Shown: positions 9,292 through 16,117 of the stretch, piece by piece
How positions within the stretch are numbered: position 1 is the first letter of the stretch
Layout of the letters: the number at the start of each line of letters is the position of its first letter
Source: an uncultured Pirellulaceae bacterium
GTDB lineage: Bacteria; Planctomycetota; Planctomycetia; Pirellulales; Pirellulaceae
Length of the DNA: 32,587 nucleotides
Reading direction: 5' to 3'
Assembly (NCBI GenBank): GCA_905480545.1
Contig: CAJQQR010000251.1
Span: 1-32,587 of the forward strand
Notes under the pieces: model-generated
Told to the model about the DNA's origin: nothing
The model's input: the letters and a program-made list of their open reading frames with translations, nothing else
Databases searched by the model: none
Translations under genes and position numbers: made by a program

Positions 9292-9876
9292 TCAAACGGG
9301 AGTCCCAAGCACTTTCAAAAACTCGCGCATCCATGCTGGATGAGCCGGCCACGCCGGAGCGGTAACCAAGTTTCCGTCAACATGTGCATTGTCAAACGTC
9401 TCGTTAGGGCCCACAAATGTACCGTCGGAGAGCGTAATGTCAGGGCCGACGGCAGGGTAACCGCAGCAAGATTTTCCGGATAGCACGCCTGCGGCAGCTA
9501 GAATCTGTGGGCCGTGGCAGATGGCCGCGATAGGCATGTCCCTGTTCGAGAATTCTTTGACGATTTCGATCACTCGATCGTTGAGTCGCAGATATTCTGG
9601 TGCGCGTCCGCCAGGAATGATCAGTCCATCGTATTCGAAAACGTTGACCTGATCAAAATCAAAGGTCAGATGAAAATTATGCCCGCGTTTCTCACTGTAG
9701 GTTTGTTCCCCTTCGAAGTCATGAATCGCAGTGGCAACTGTATCGCCCGCTTTTTTGTCCGGGCAAACCGCATCGACTTGATGGCCGACCATCAATAACA
9801 TTTGAAATGGGACCATTACCTCGTAGTCCTCGACATAGTCCCCCACGAGCATCAATAATCTCTTCTTGTCTGCCAA
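9292..9876 (-). CDS. DJ-1/PfpI family protein
   Basis: This encodes 194 residues of the DJ-1/PfpI (class I glutamine-amidotransferase-like) family. The nucleophile elbow AICHGP places Cys120 next to His121, and the acidic partner is probably Glu16 in [19 protein letters not shown] (from about residue 85) is the family signature. Members act as cysteine proteases, glyoxalases or protein deglycases; which applies here cannot be decided. There is no signal peptide, so it is cytoplasmic. The start is TTG at 9876, supported by a GGAG Shine-Dalgarno site seven bases upstream and by alignment with the usual N-terminus. It precedes a PQQ-propeller gene on the same strand and is divergent from der. 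Confidence 0.93.
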   Translation of the reverse strand: MADKKRLLMLVGDYVEDYEVMVPFQMLLMVGHQVDAVCPDKKAGDTVATAIHDFEGEQTYSEKRGHNFHLTFDFDQVNVFEYDGLIIPGGRAPEYLRLNDRVIEIVKEFSNRDMPIAAICHGPQILAAAGVLSGKSCCGYPAVGPDITLSDGTFVGPNETFDNAHVDGNLVTAPAWPAHPAWMREFLKVLGTPV

Positions 9877-9883
9877 CGTAATT

Positions 9884-9887
9884 CTCC
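9884..9887 (-). promoter_or_regulatory. Ribosome binding site deciding the TTG start of the DJ-1-like gene
   Basis: On the minus strand GGAG sits seven bases before the TTG at 9876. No ATG or GTG is better placed, so this site fixes the start. Confidence 0.7.
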
Positions 9888-10020
9888 AAAGCGATTCGAT
9901 TCATCAAACTTGGTTATTTTAAGCCGTTGAAGTTTTAAGTGCGAGACGCTGCTTATTGGATTCAGGGCAACGTAAACCTCCGTAAATTCAGAAAATGATG
10001 TGATCCATGCAGTTGAAACG

Positions 10021-10112
10021 GACTTTGGCCGAAGTTTTCGGCCGGAAGTCAAAAAAGTTAGCAATTCGTTGACGTATTGATCAAATTCCCAGCTGATCAA
10101 GCCGTTTTTTTT
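10021..10112 (+). ncRNA. Candidate small RNA: two hairpins ending in a T8 run
   Basis: Stem 1 pairs GACTT and GGCCGAA (10021-10025, 10027-10033) with TTCGGCC and AAGTC (10037-10043, 10046-10050) around a GTT loop, twelve pairs with a small bulge. Stem 2 pairs TTGATCA (10077-10083) with TGATCAA (10094-10100); four bases later comes a run of eight T (10105-10112), the layout of an intrinsic terminator on the plus strand. No plus-strand gene ends here, so a free-standing transcript is one explanation. The promoter is not identified. Confidence 0.3.
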
Positions 10113-10274
10113 CGTATGATATGTGATTCGCTGTGAACCGTCCTTGAGGACCAGGCATAGCGAACCTGGAAAGGCGAGCCCGTGACCTTGTTGTGCGGTC
10201 GATTCTTACTGCCGATTCTCGCGGTCGTGCTTTAGACTTGCTTTTTCTCTAGACAACCAACACAGAATTATTTC

Positions 10275-11741
10275 ATGTCGATCCCACAAGTTGCCATCGT
10301 TGGACGCCCCAACGTCGGAAAATCCAGCATCTTTAATTGGCTGGCAGGTTTGCGCCTTGCAATCGTTGATAACGTTGCCGGTGTGACTCGCGATCGAATG
10401 AACTACATGATGTTTGAAGAGGGGCGTTATTTCGAGATTGTTGATACAGGCGGAATCGGAATCAATGATGTCGACAAACTAACGGTCGAAATTGAAGATC
10501 AAATCAGTGCGGCGATCGATACCGCCGCGGTGATCATCTTTGTCGTTGATGTTCAGAACGGTGTTACGCCACTGGATGAGCATGTTGCCGAACGACTTCG
10601 CTTGACTGAGAAACCGATTATTTTAGTCGCCAACAAATGCGACAATCAAAAACGAGAGGGTAACGCGACCGAATTTTTCTCGCTTGGGTATGGCGATTTT
10701 ATCGCGACCAGTACGACACAAAATCGCAACAAGTGGGACCTGATTGAAAAAATCGCTGAAAAGCTACCGCCGGAAATCGAGCCCGTGGATGCTGAGACCG
10801 TTGAACCGGAAATGCGAATCGCGATCGTTGGCCGGAGGAACGTCGGAAAAAGTACTTTCGTCAACACGTTGACTGAATCAGGCCGAATGATCGTAAGCGA
10901 AGTGGCGGGCACGACCCGAGACAGCGTTGATGTACGATTCGAGATAGATGGCAAGTCGTTTGTGGCTATCGACACTCCCGGCCTGAGAAAAGGTAAATCG
11001 GTTCGAACTGATATTGAGTTCTATTCGACTCACCGAGCTCAACGGAGCATTCGATATGCTGATGTCACGTTAATGTTTTTTGACAGCTCGTCGCGTATCA
11101 GCAATGTTGACCGAAAACTCTGTAATTACATCATCGACCAAAACAAACCGTGTATCTTTGTGGTCAACAAATGGGACTTGATGGCCGAGTCGATGCCGAC
11201 GCAAACCTGGGCCGATTATTTACGTGACCATTTTCGCACGCTTGCTTTTTGTCCAATCGTATTTATCACAGGCAACTCCGGCAAGAATGTTCGTAAACTA
11301 CTGAACCACGCGCAGATGCTCTACAAACAATCGCGTGAACGGGTGCCTACCGGCGTTCTTAATCGACTGATGAAAAAAGCGATGACACATCATCCGCCAC
11401 CACTGGTAAAAACAAATCGACCTAAAATCTTTTACGCGACGCAAGTGACTACGCAACCGCCGACGATCGTAATCATTTGCAATGATCCAGATTGTTTTAC
11501 CGTAGCGTATCGACGCTATTTACTGAGTGTGATTCGAGACAAATTGCCATTTGGCGAGGTCCCGATTCGATTATTCTTTCGCAGTCGAGAGCCATCAGAC
11601 AAACGCGATGAAGTCGAATCCTACGCATCGAAAAAAGCGAAATCGAAATCATCACAGGTGGAAGACGATTCCGAGCTGGGGATTCCGGACGAAAACGTTT
11701 TTTACCCTGACGATCCGAATTTCTCCAGCGATATTTCATAA
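10275..11741 (+). CDS. der: Ribosome biogenesis GTPase Der (EngA)
   Basis: This encodes 488 residues of the double-GTPase that helps assemble the 50S subunit in the cytoplasm. Domain 1 has GRPNVGKS (10-17), DTGG (57-60) and NKCD (120-123). Domain 2 has GRRNVGKS (186-193), DTPG (233-236) and NKWD (298-301). The C-terminal KH-like domain follows from about residue 350 (PPLVKTNRPKIFYATQ, then RLFFRSRE). A charged, Ser/Lys-rich tail of about 45 residues extends past the KH domain and is not part of the core fold. The ATG at 10275 begins directly with the first P-loop strand, so the start is secure. It stands alone, with a hairpin downstream and hemC 165 bases further. Confidence 0.98.
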   Translation: MSIPQVAIVGRPNVGKSSIFNWLAGLRLAIVDNVAGVTRDRMNYMMFEEGRYFEIVDTGGIGINDVDKLTVEIEDQISAAIDTAAVIIFVVDVQNGVTPLDEHVAERLRLTEKPIILVANKCDNQKREGNATEFFSLGYGDFIATSTTQNRNKWDLIEKIAEKLPPEIEPVDAETVEPEMRIAIVGRRNVGKSTFVNTLTESGRMIVSEVAGTTRDSVDVRFEIDGKSFVAIDTPGLRKGKSVRTDIEFYSTHRAQRSIRYADVTLMFFDSSSRISNVDRKLCNYIIDQNKPCIFVVNKWDLMAESMPTQTWADYLRDHFRTLAFCPIVFITGNSGKNVRKLLNHAQMLYKQSRERVPTGVLNRLMKKAMTHHPPPLVKTNRPKIFYATQVTTQPPTIVIICNDPDCFTVAYRRYLLSVIRDKLPFGEVPIRLFFRSREPSDKRDEVESYASKKAKSKSSQVEDDSELGIPDENVFYPDDPNFSSDIS

Positions 11742-11806
11742 ATGTATTGGAAGCAGACTTGGCTTTTTCGATATGAGTGTCGCCGCTTGTGTGGACAGCG
11801 CATGTG

Positions 11807-11830
11807 ACAAATGAATCGGGATTCATTTGT
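11807..11830. terminator. Perfect 10-bp hairpin after der
   Basis: ACAAATGAAT (11807-11816) and ATTCATTTGT (11821-11830) pair perfectly around a CGGG tetraloop, 65 bases after the der stop. The stem is AT-rich and there is no long T-tract, so it may be a terminator, a processing site or an operator for hemC. Confidence 0.4.
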
Positions 11831-11894
11831 TCGAAGCAAAAGTCCACTTCGTAAGCATTGAAATTATCTTTTACCCGTAACAATAAGCATAACT

Positions 11895-11899
11895 AGAGG
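11895..11899 (+). promoter_or_regulatory. Ribosome binding site deciding the TTG start of hemC
   Basis: AGAGG ends seven bases before the TTG at 11907, which begins the conserved HemC N-terminus (LRLGSRSSKLA). This supports the non-ATG start. Confidence 0.65.
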
Positions 11900-11906
11900 C
11901 TCGCAG

Positions 11907-12815
11907 TTGCTCAGATTAGGAAGTCGATCCAGCAAGCTTGCAACATGGCAGGCGAAGCACATTCAATCCGAATTGGCACTTAAAAATATCGAAGTCGAGA
12001 TCGTGTATATTTCGACCGAAGGCGACCAGTCAACTCAATCTTTACAAGATTTTGGTGGTCAAGGTGCATTCACCAAACGAATTCAAACGGCATTGCTGGA
12101 TTCGGAAATTGATTTTGCCGTTCACAGTCTAAAGGACTTGCCAACAGAATCTGTGCAGGGGCTTCTTTTAGGCGCGGTTCCAGAGCGTGAAGTTACGCAG
12201 GATGTTTTGGTCAGCAATAAATATGGATCGATTCAAGACCTTCCCGAAGGCGCGTTGATCGGCACTGGAAGTTTCCGTCGGCAAGCTCAGTTGCTTAACC
12301 ATCGTCCCGATTTACGCGTCGCCGATATTCGCGGGAATGTCGATACCAGGCTTCGTAAATTGGATGAAGAAGAATATGACGCATTGATTCTCGCCCAGGC
12401 CGGATTGACGCGACTGGGATTGACTCAGCGAATTACCGAGATCATTTCGATTGATTTTATGTTGCCCGCAATAGGGCAGGGGGCATTGGGGTTGGAATGC
12501 CGCTCTGAAGATGCACTGACCATCGAGTCGTTGATGAGCATTGACGACGCACCGAGCCACATCGAAGTCGTTGCCGAGCGAGCGCTGTTGAGAGAGTTGC
12601 GAGCTGGTTGCCTCGCACCAGTTGGTGCTCACGCCAAAATCAAAAATCACGCTCTTAACCTCGAGGCGGTCGTGCTCAGCCAAGATGGAACCGAGCGTGT
12701 CCATGGTGAGCGAGTTGCCGAAGGTAAAATCGATTTAGAGAGCGGTGCGGCCTTGGGTGTTGGCCTTGCACAATCGTTGATCGCAAACGGTGCGGAAAAG
12801 CTCTTAAAGAAGTGA
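11907..12815 (+). CDS. hemC: Porphobilinogen deaminase (hydroxymethylbilane synthase)
   Basis: This encodes 302 residues and joins four porphobilinogen molecules into hydroxymethylbilane in tetrapyrrole synthesis, in the cytoplasm. The N-terminal signature LRLGSRSSKLATWQA, HSLKDLPT with catalytic Asp77, GTGSFRRQAQLL (from 119) and RAGCLAPVGAHA with Cys235, the attachment site of the dipyrromethane cofactor, are all present. Length matches the family. The TTG start is supported by AGAGG seven bases upstream. A later-acting protoporphyrinogen oxidase gene lies about 3.3 kb downstream on the same strand, with unrelated genes between, so they are not one tight operon. Confidence 0.97.
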   Translation: MLRLGSRSSKLATWQAKHIQSELALKNIEVEIVYISTEGDQSTQSLQDFGGQGAFTKRIQTALLDSEIDFAVHSLKDLPTESVQGLLLGAVPEREVTQDVLVSNKYGSIQDLPEGALIGTGSFRRQAQLLNHRPDLRVADIRGNVDTRLRKLDEEEYDALILAQAGLTRLGLTQRITEIISIDFMLPAIGQGALGLECRSEDALTIESLMSIDDAPSHIEVVAERALLRELRAGCLAPVGAHAKIKNHALNLEAVVLSQDGTERVHGERVAEGKIDLESGAALGVGLAQSLIANGAEKLLKK

Positions 12816-12862
12816 TTTTGTCGAGAATTCAATTTGGAACTGAATCGGTTGTCTGACACGAA

Positions 12863-12900
12863 GCTTTTCGATTCGTGCTTTTCGATTCGTGCTTTTCGAT
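12863..12900. repeat. 14-bp tandem repeat, 2.7 copies
   Basis: The unit GCTTTTCGATTCGT occurs at 12863-12876 and 12877-12890, with the first ten bases again at 12891-12900, running into a stretch of T. It lies 48 bases after the hemC stop. The T-run could help end hemC transcription, but no good stem precedes it. Confidence 0.85.
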
Positions 12901-12990
12901 TTTTTTGAGAGGTTTCGATTCAGGATTCTTTGGCTCAATACGACTTCCGTCATTTTCTCTAAGGCGTAATCTGTTAAATCTGAAGCACCC

Positions 12991-13023
12991 GGTGCGCCGT
13001 ACGAGGCGTGGCTGTAGCGCACC
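12991..13023. repeat. REP-like palindromic element
   Basis: GGTGCGC (12991-12997) pairs with GCGCACC (13017-13023) across a GC-rich 19-base loop that can pair a little further. The GC-rich palindrome in a more AT-rich spacer resembles extragenic palindromes scattered in many genomes. I cannot see other copies in this window. Confidence 0.4.
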
Positions 13024-13216
13024 CAATTCGATTACATCCGACTTCAATTTGATGACAAAAATCAGTTGTTAAATTGGGCGGCTTTATCGGCTAAGCCTGT
13101 TCAGGCTAATGCTTTGCATCACCAACCTGCGTTCGGCACGCAAGTCGCATGTTAGATCCAAGTGAACAATGCCGATCATTCGGCAGCCCCCTTTGGAATT
13201 TTTTTGGAGTCTTATC

Positions 13217-13585
13217 ATGAACCGAATCTTATTAGGTTTGGGTGTGGCAGTGGTGTCACTTGCATTCACATCGGAGTCAAATGCTCAGTATGGCCGTAGT
13301 TGTGTTCGCCCAACGACCGTCAGATCTTACTCGACGCCGTATTATGGTCGACATTCGATTGGACCGGGAACGCATACCAGTCGCTACGCTTCACCGGCTT
13401 ATTCGCACTACCATGTTCCGCGAAGCACCATCCATTCAACACGTATTTATTATCCACGATCCACCTATCGGGCCTCGCCGAGCGCTTTCCACAATCCTTA
13501 CCTTTCGCCAGGACGCTATGGTGGTTACTATCCGTACAGTGGTGGATACGGACACAGTGGAGTTTCCCTTCGGATCGGATTCTAA
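13217..13585 (+). CDS. Small secreted Tyr/Ser/His-rich protein, unknown function
   Basis: This encodes 122 residues. The ATG at 13217 has GGAG seven bases upstream and begins a good signal peptide (MNRILLGLGVAVVSLAF, cleavage near SNA-Q at about residue 25). The frame is open further upstream to 13169 but without support. The mature part of about 97 residues is rich in Tyr, Ser, His, Arg, Pro and Gly (HSIGPGTHTSRYAS, GRYGGYYPYSGGYGHSG) and looks of low complexity, with no recognisable domain. Only one cysteine is seen in the mature part. It may be a cell-envelope or matrix protein; this is a guess from composition only. Its 3' end converges on the caspase-like gene. Confidence 0.75.
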   Translation: MNRILLGLGVAVVSLAFTSESNAQYGRSCVRPTTVRSYSTPYYGRHSIGPGTHTSRYASPAYSHYHVPRSTIHSTRIYYPRSTYRASPSAFHNPYLSPGRYGGYYPYSGGYGHSGVSLRIGF

Positions 13586-13708
13586 ATCACTCAATGTCTA
13601 TTTCGACGTGAGGGCGTGATTATGCCGTTGGAAAGAGGGTCGAAAACTTGAGCAGCAAATCCGATGCAGCAAAGCTCAAAACAGATGATAGCCCCGCTGG
13701 CTGCCAGT

Positions 13709-14845
13709 TCACTTTGGATTGGCGGCCTTTTTCGTTTGTTTGCTTGTCGATGGATTCTCGTCCTTTTTCAAGTTTTTAGCTTTTGGATTTTCAGCGTCTT
13801 TTTTTGAATGATCCGAAGCATTACTATCTGCGTTCTGGAGGGGATTTTTTTCCTGAGAAGCATAGAGCTGTGCCAATTTCGTCATAATCAGTTCCAGTTT
13901 TTCAAAATATTCACCTTCAGGCATTTGTGATTTTTGTGAGCGAAGTTTCTCGACTTCCATTTCCAGCTGGTATCTCTTCTGTTTGATACTGGCCGACAGT
14001 TTCATCTCGAACTCGCTTTCAATCAAATGAAGCTGATTGGCACGAAGTCCATCAGGAATGGTATCGTCGGCTGCCTTGGCCACGACTCGAACACCACGAA
14101 AAAATTCAAGCGGGGTGCCTTTGCCATCTCCATTGTCGTCAATTAGGGCATGTTCAGTAGAAAGCCGCGACTCAGATTTGTAAAACTCCTGAACCTTTTT
14201 AGATGCGAACAAAAATGATTCCAAAAGTGAAACCTGTTCGTCCTTATCGATGTCTGCTTCCATATTCGTAATGCCCTCAGCAAAGAACTGACCGAATCTA
14301 GCAAAGCTGATTTCGAATCCGCTCTTGGTTGCCGTCACGACAATGCGATTTGGACCTGACAAACTATTGATAAACGGAGCGCTAGACGAAGCGCAATTGA
14401 CGATCGCAATTGGCGCCGTCGAATCCTCCAGCCAATTGGTCAGATCGGCAGCCAACAGATCGGGACCACGTAAATTGAATTTTGCAGCGTTACGTGAGTA
14501 AGTTCCATGACCGATTAAAATCAGCCAAAGTTGCGATTTTTCATTGAGGTTTGATTCAATCGCAATTTTTAATAAATCACGATCCGATTTTGAATCGGCC
14601 GTTTTCGTACCGCCGCCGATCCACGTGAAGTTGATTTTTGCTTTTTTGGCTGCGGACTCAATTTTTGAACAAGCAGCTCGAAACGAATCGTCGAACTGTG
14701 GCGAGCCACCAACGCCCTGAACTACGATGACCGAGCGAGTCGGTTCATCATGATCAACTGCTCTGGCAGTATCGTCAGCCCCGGTAGAAACCATCAAGAA
14801 CGAAATGAGTGTTAGCGTGAGGCAGTCGAAAAATCGAAAATTCAT
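13709..14845 (-). CDS. Secreted caspase-like (clan CD) protein with two EF-hand loops
   Basis: This encodes 378 residues. An N-terminal hydrophobic segment (residues 8-20) acts as a signal peptide or anchor. Residues of about 35-190 have the layout of clan CD cysteine peptidases (legumain/C13, caspase/C14): a strand ending in ILIGHG with His113 and a strand ending in AIVNCASSS with Cys151, followed by IVVTATKSG. Two canonical EF-hand loops follow: Asp198-Glu209 (acidic at 1, 3, 5, 12) and Asp236-Glu247. Residues of about 270-325 are strongly helical and probably coiled-coil; the last 40 are Lys/Asn/Ser-rich. The ATG at 14845 lacks a strong ribosome binding site. Proteolytic activity is inferred from the His/Cys pair only. 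It stands alone, convergent with the Tyr-rich gene. Confidence 0.8.
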   Translation of the reverse strand: MNFRFFDCLTLTLISFLMVSTGADDTARAVDHDEPTRSVIVVQGVGGSPQFDDSFRAACSKIESAAKKAKINFTWIGGGTKTADSKSDRDLLKIAIESNLNEKSQLWLILIGHGTYSRNAAKFNLRGPDLLAADLTNWLEDSTAPIAIVNCASSSAPFINSLSGPNRIVVTATKSGFEISFARFGQFFAEGITNMEADIDKDEQVSLLESFLFASKKVQEFYKSESRLSTEHALIDDNGDGKGTPLEFFRGVRVVAKAADDTIPDGLRANQLHLIESEFEMKLSASIKQKRYQLEMEVEKLRSQKSQMPEGEYFEKLELIMTKLAQLYASQEKNPLQNADSNASDHSKKDAENPKAKNLKKDENPSTSKQTKKAANPK

Positions 14846-15373
14846 ATGATTTCTAATTGCAAAGTTCGAAAGGTTGGATTCGCGATTTGACGTTGCAGTT
14901 TACGGCTTTTGTGTCAGATAACAACGTGAAGTTGGTAGGCGTTGTTTTGTATTGCCATCGTTTTATATAAAGTCTAACGCGCCCTGCGCATTCTTAGTGC
15001 TTCGGGGCCCAACATCAGTCTAGCAATTTGGGGGGCTAAAAACAGCATTTGGCGTCAAGCTAACTTTCAAAATAAGGAAAAGTCATTTAGGAGTATGTGC
15101 CGTGAATTCCATTAACTTATTCAAGAGGAACGTCTATAATTTCATCTGATTCTAAGTTAGCTTTCCGCAGTGTATCCACGGCGGCGCCGCATTTTGAATG
15201 GCAATTGTCCTGATTGTTTTGTGCCCCCAGCTGGGGCTTTCCAGCGATTGGGAGAAACGTTCTGTAATGCGAATCGTAAGCGATTTGTCTTTTCAAATGT
15301 GCGAGAGTCAAACTAGGACAAGTCACCATTATCTCGCCCCTAATCAATAATTCGTTCGTCTGGTTTTAATCCT
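14846..15373. other. 528-base divergent spacer
   Basis: I see no secure gene. A 76-codon minus-strand frame (15117-15347) and a 15-codon frame with a good AGGAG site (15102-15149, plus) are present but unsupported by similarity. The rest is AT-rich and may hold the promoters of the two divergent flanking genes. Confidence 0.5.
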
Positions 15374-16024
15374 ATGCAAAAACGTCGCAATTTTTTGACT
15401 ACCTGTTCTCTTCTTTCGGCATCCGCAGTGTTCCCTGCATGGACTTTTGCCGAAGAGTTGACCAAGACTCCTCGACAAACCGCAGGTCCTTTTTATCCTA
15501 ATAAATTGCCGCTGGACACCGACAACGATTTGCTCTTAATCAACGATAATTTGACGTCAGCGATCGGTGAAATTACACATCTAACAGGGAGAGTGCTGGA
15601 TGTAAAAGGGAGGCCGATTCGAAATGCTCAAGTCGAAATTTGGCAAGTTGACGGCAATGGTCGGTATTTGCATACCGCTGATGCAAAAAAAGGTGGTAGC
15701 GATAAGAACTTTCAAGGATTTGGTCGCTTTACAACAGCTTCAACCGGCGAATACTATTTTCGAACGGTCAAGCCAGTCCCGTACCCTGGGCGAACGCCGC
15801 ACATTCATGTCGCGGTAAAGCTAAAGGGTAAGAAGGAGTTGGTCACTCAGTGCTATATCAAAGGAAACGCTCAAAACAAAAAAGACGGACCCTTGAATTC
15901 GATCAAAGACGTGAAGGTTCGCAATTCATTGATCGTCGATTTCGCCAAAGTCGAAAATTCAAAAATCGGTGAACTCAAAGCGAATTTCGACATCGTGATG
16001 GGCGTGACACCGGTCAGCGAATGA
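15374..16024 (+). CDS. Exported intradiol ring-cleavage dioxygenase-like protein
   Basis: This encodes 216 residues related to protocatechuate 3,4-dioxygenase and catechol 1,2-dioxygenase, which open catechol rings between the hydroxyls using non-haem Fe(III). Candidate ligands are Tyr98 (NGRYLH), Tyr137 (VPYPGR), His143 and His145 (TPHIHV); Arg140, three residues before the first His, matches the conserved active-site Arg. The Tyr-Tyr spacing of 39 equals that of the classic enzymes, but the second Tyr is only six residues from the His, shorter than in PcaH. The N-terminus carries a Tat-like KRRNFL motif and a hydrophobic stretch, so it is probably exported. TAGPFYP near residue 37 is a family motif. 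Substrate is unknown; no catabolic operon surrounds it. Confidence 0.88.
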   Translation: MQKRRNFLTTCSLLSASAVFPAWTFAEELTKTPRQTAGPFYPNKLPLDTDNDLLLINDNLTSAIGEITHLTGRVLDVKGRPIRNAQVEIWQVDGNGRYLHTADAKKGGSDKNFQGFGRFTTASTGEYYFRTVKPVPYPGRTPHIHVAVKLKGKKELVTQCYIKGNAQNKKDGPLNSIKDVKVRNSLIVDFAKVENSKIGELKANFDIVMGVTPVSE

Positions 16025-16117
16025 TCGTTATTTTTCTTTGCTAAATTCTTTTAACCTCTTCGCTTGCCCAACAAAATTTTCTTTTTGTTGCACGCGAGAT
16101 TGAAACTCAATTTCTCT

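Larger units (their letters stand above)
9877..10274. other. Divergent spacer between DJ-1-like gene and der, hairpin-rich
   Basis: No convincing gene lies here. It holds a strong hairpin at 10021-10050, a second hairpin with a T8 run at 10077-10112 (both in a separate entry), and a third region at about 10140-10200 with CCAGG/CCTGG (10151-10155/10165-10169) and further GC-rich short complements. The last would lie in the leader of der. I could not match any of it to a known RNA family. Confidence 0.6.
12816..13216. other. 401-base spacer after hemC with small repeats
   Basis: No convincing gene is present. The spacer holds a 14-bp tandem repeat ending in a T-run (12863-12907), a REP-like palindrome (12991-13023), a short hairpin AGCCTG/CAGGCT (13094-13107), and the ribosome binding site GGAG (13206-13209) of the next gene. 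Confidence 0.6.

Noticed and set aside
9852-10100. Minus-strand 82-codon frame upstream of and overlapping the DJ-1-like gene
   Set aside because: It overlaps the DJ-1-like start, crosses both strong hairpins, and its product has no recognisable features.
10140-10200. Known structured RNA such as 4.5S, 6S or a riboswitch
   Set aside because: The conserved 4.5S loop bases and known riboswitch cores that I can recall are absent.
15117-15347. Minus-strand 76-codon frame in the spacer before the dioxygenase gene
   Set aside because: Composition is not absurd, but there is no ribosome binding site or similarity I recognise to support it.
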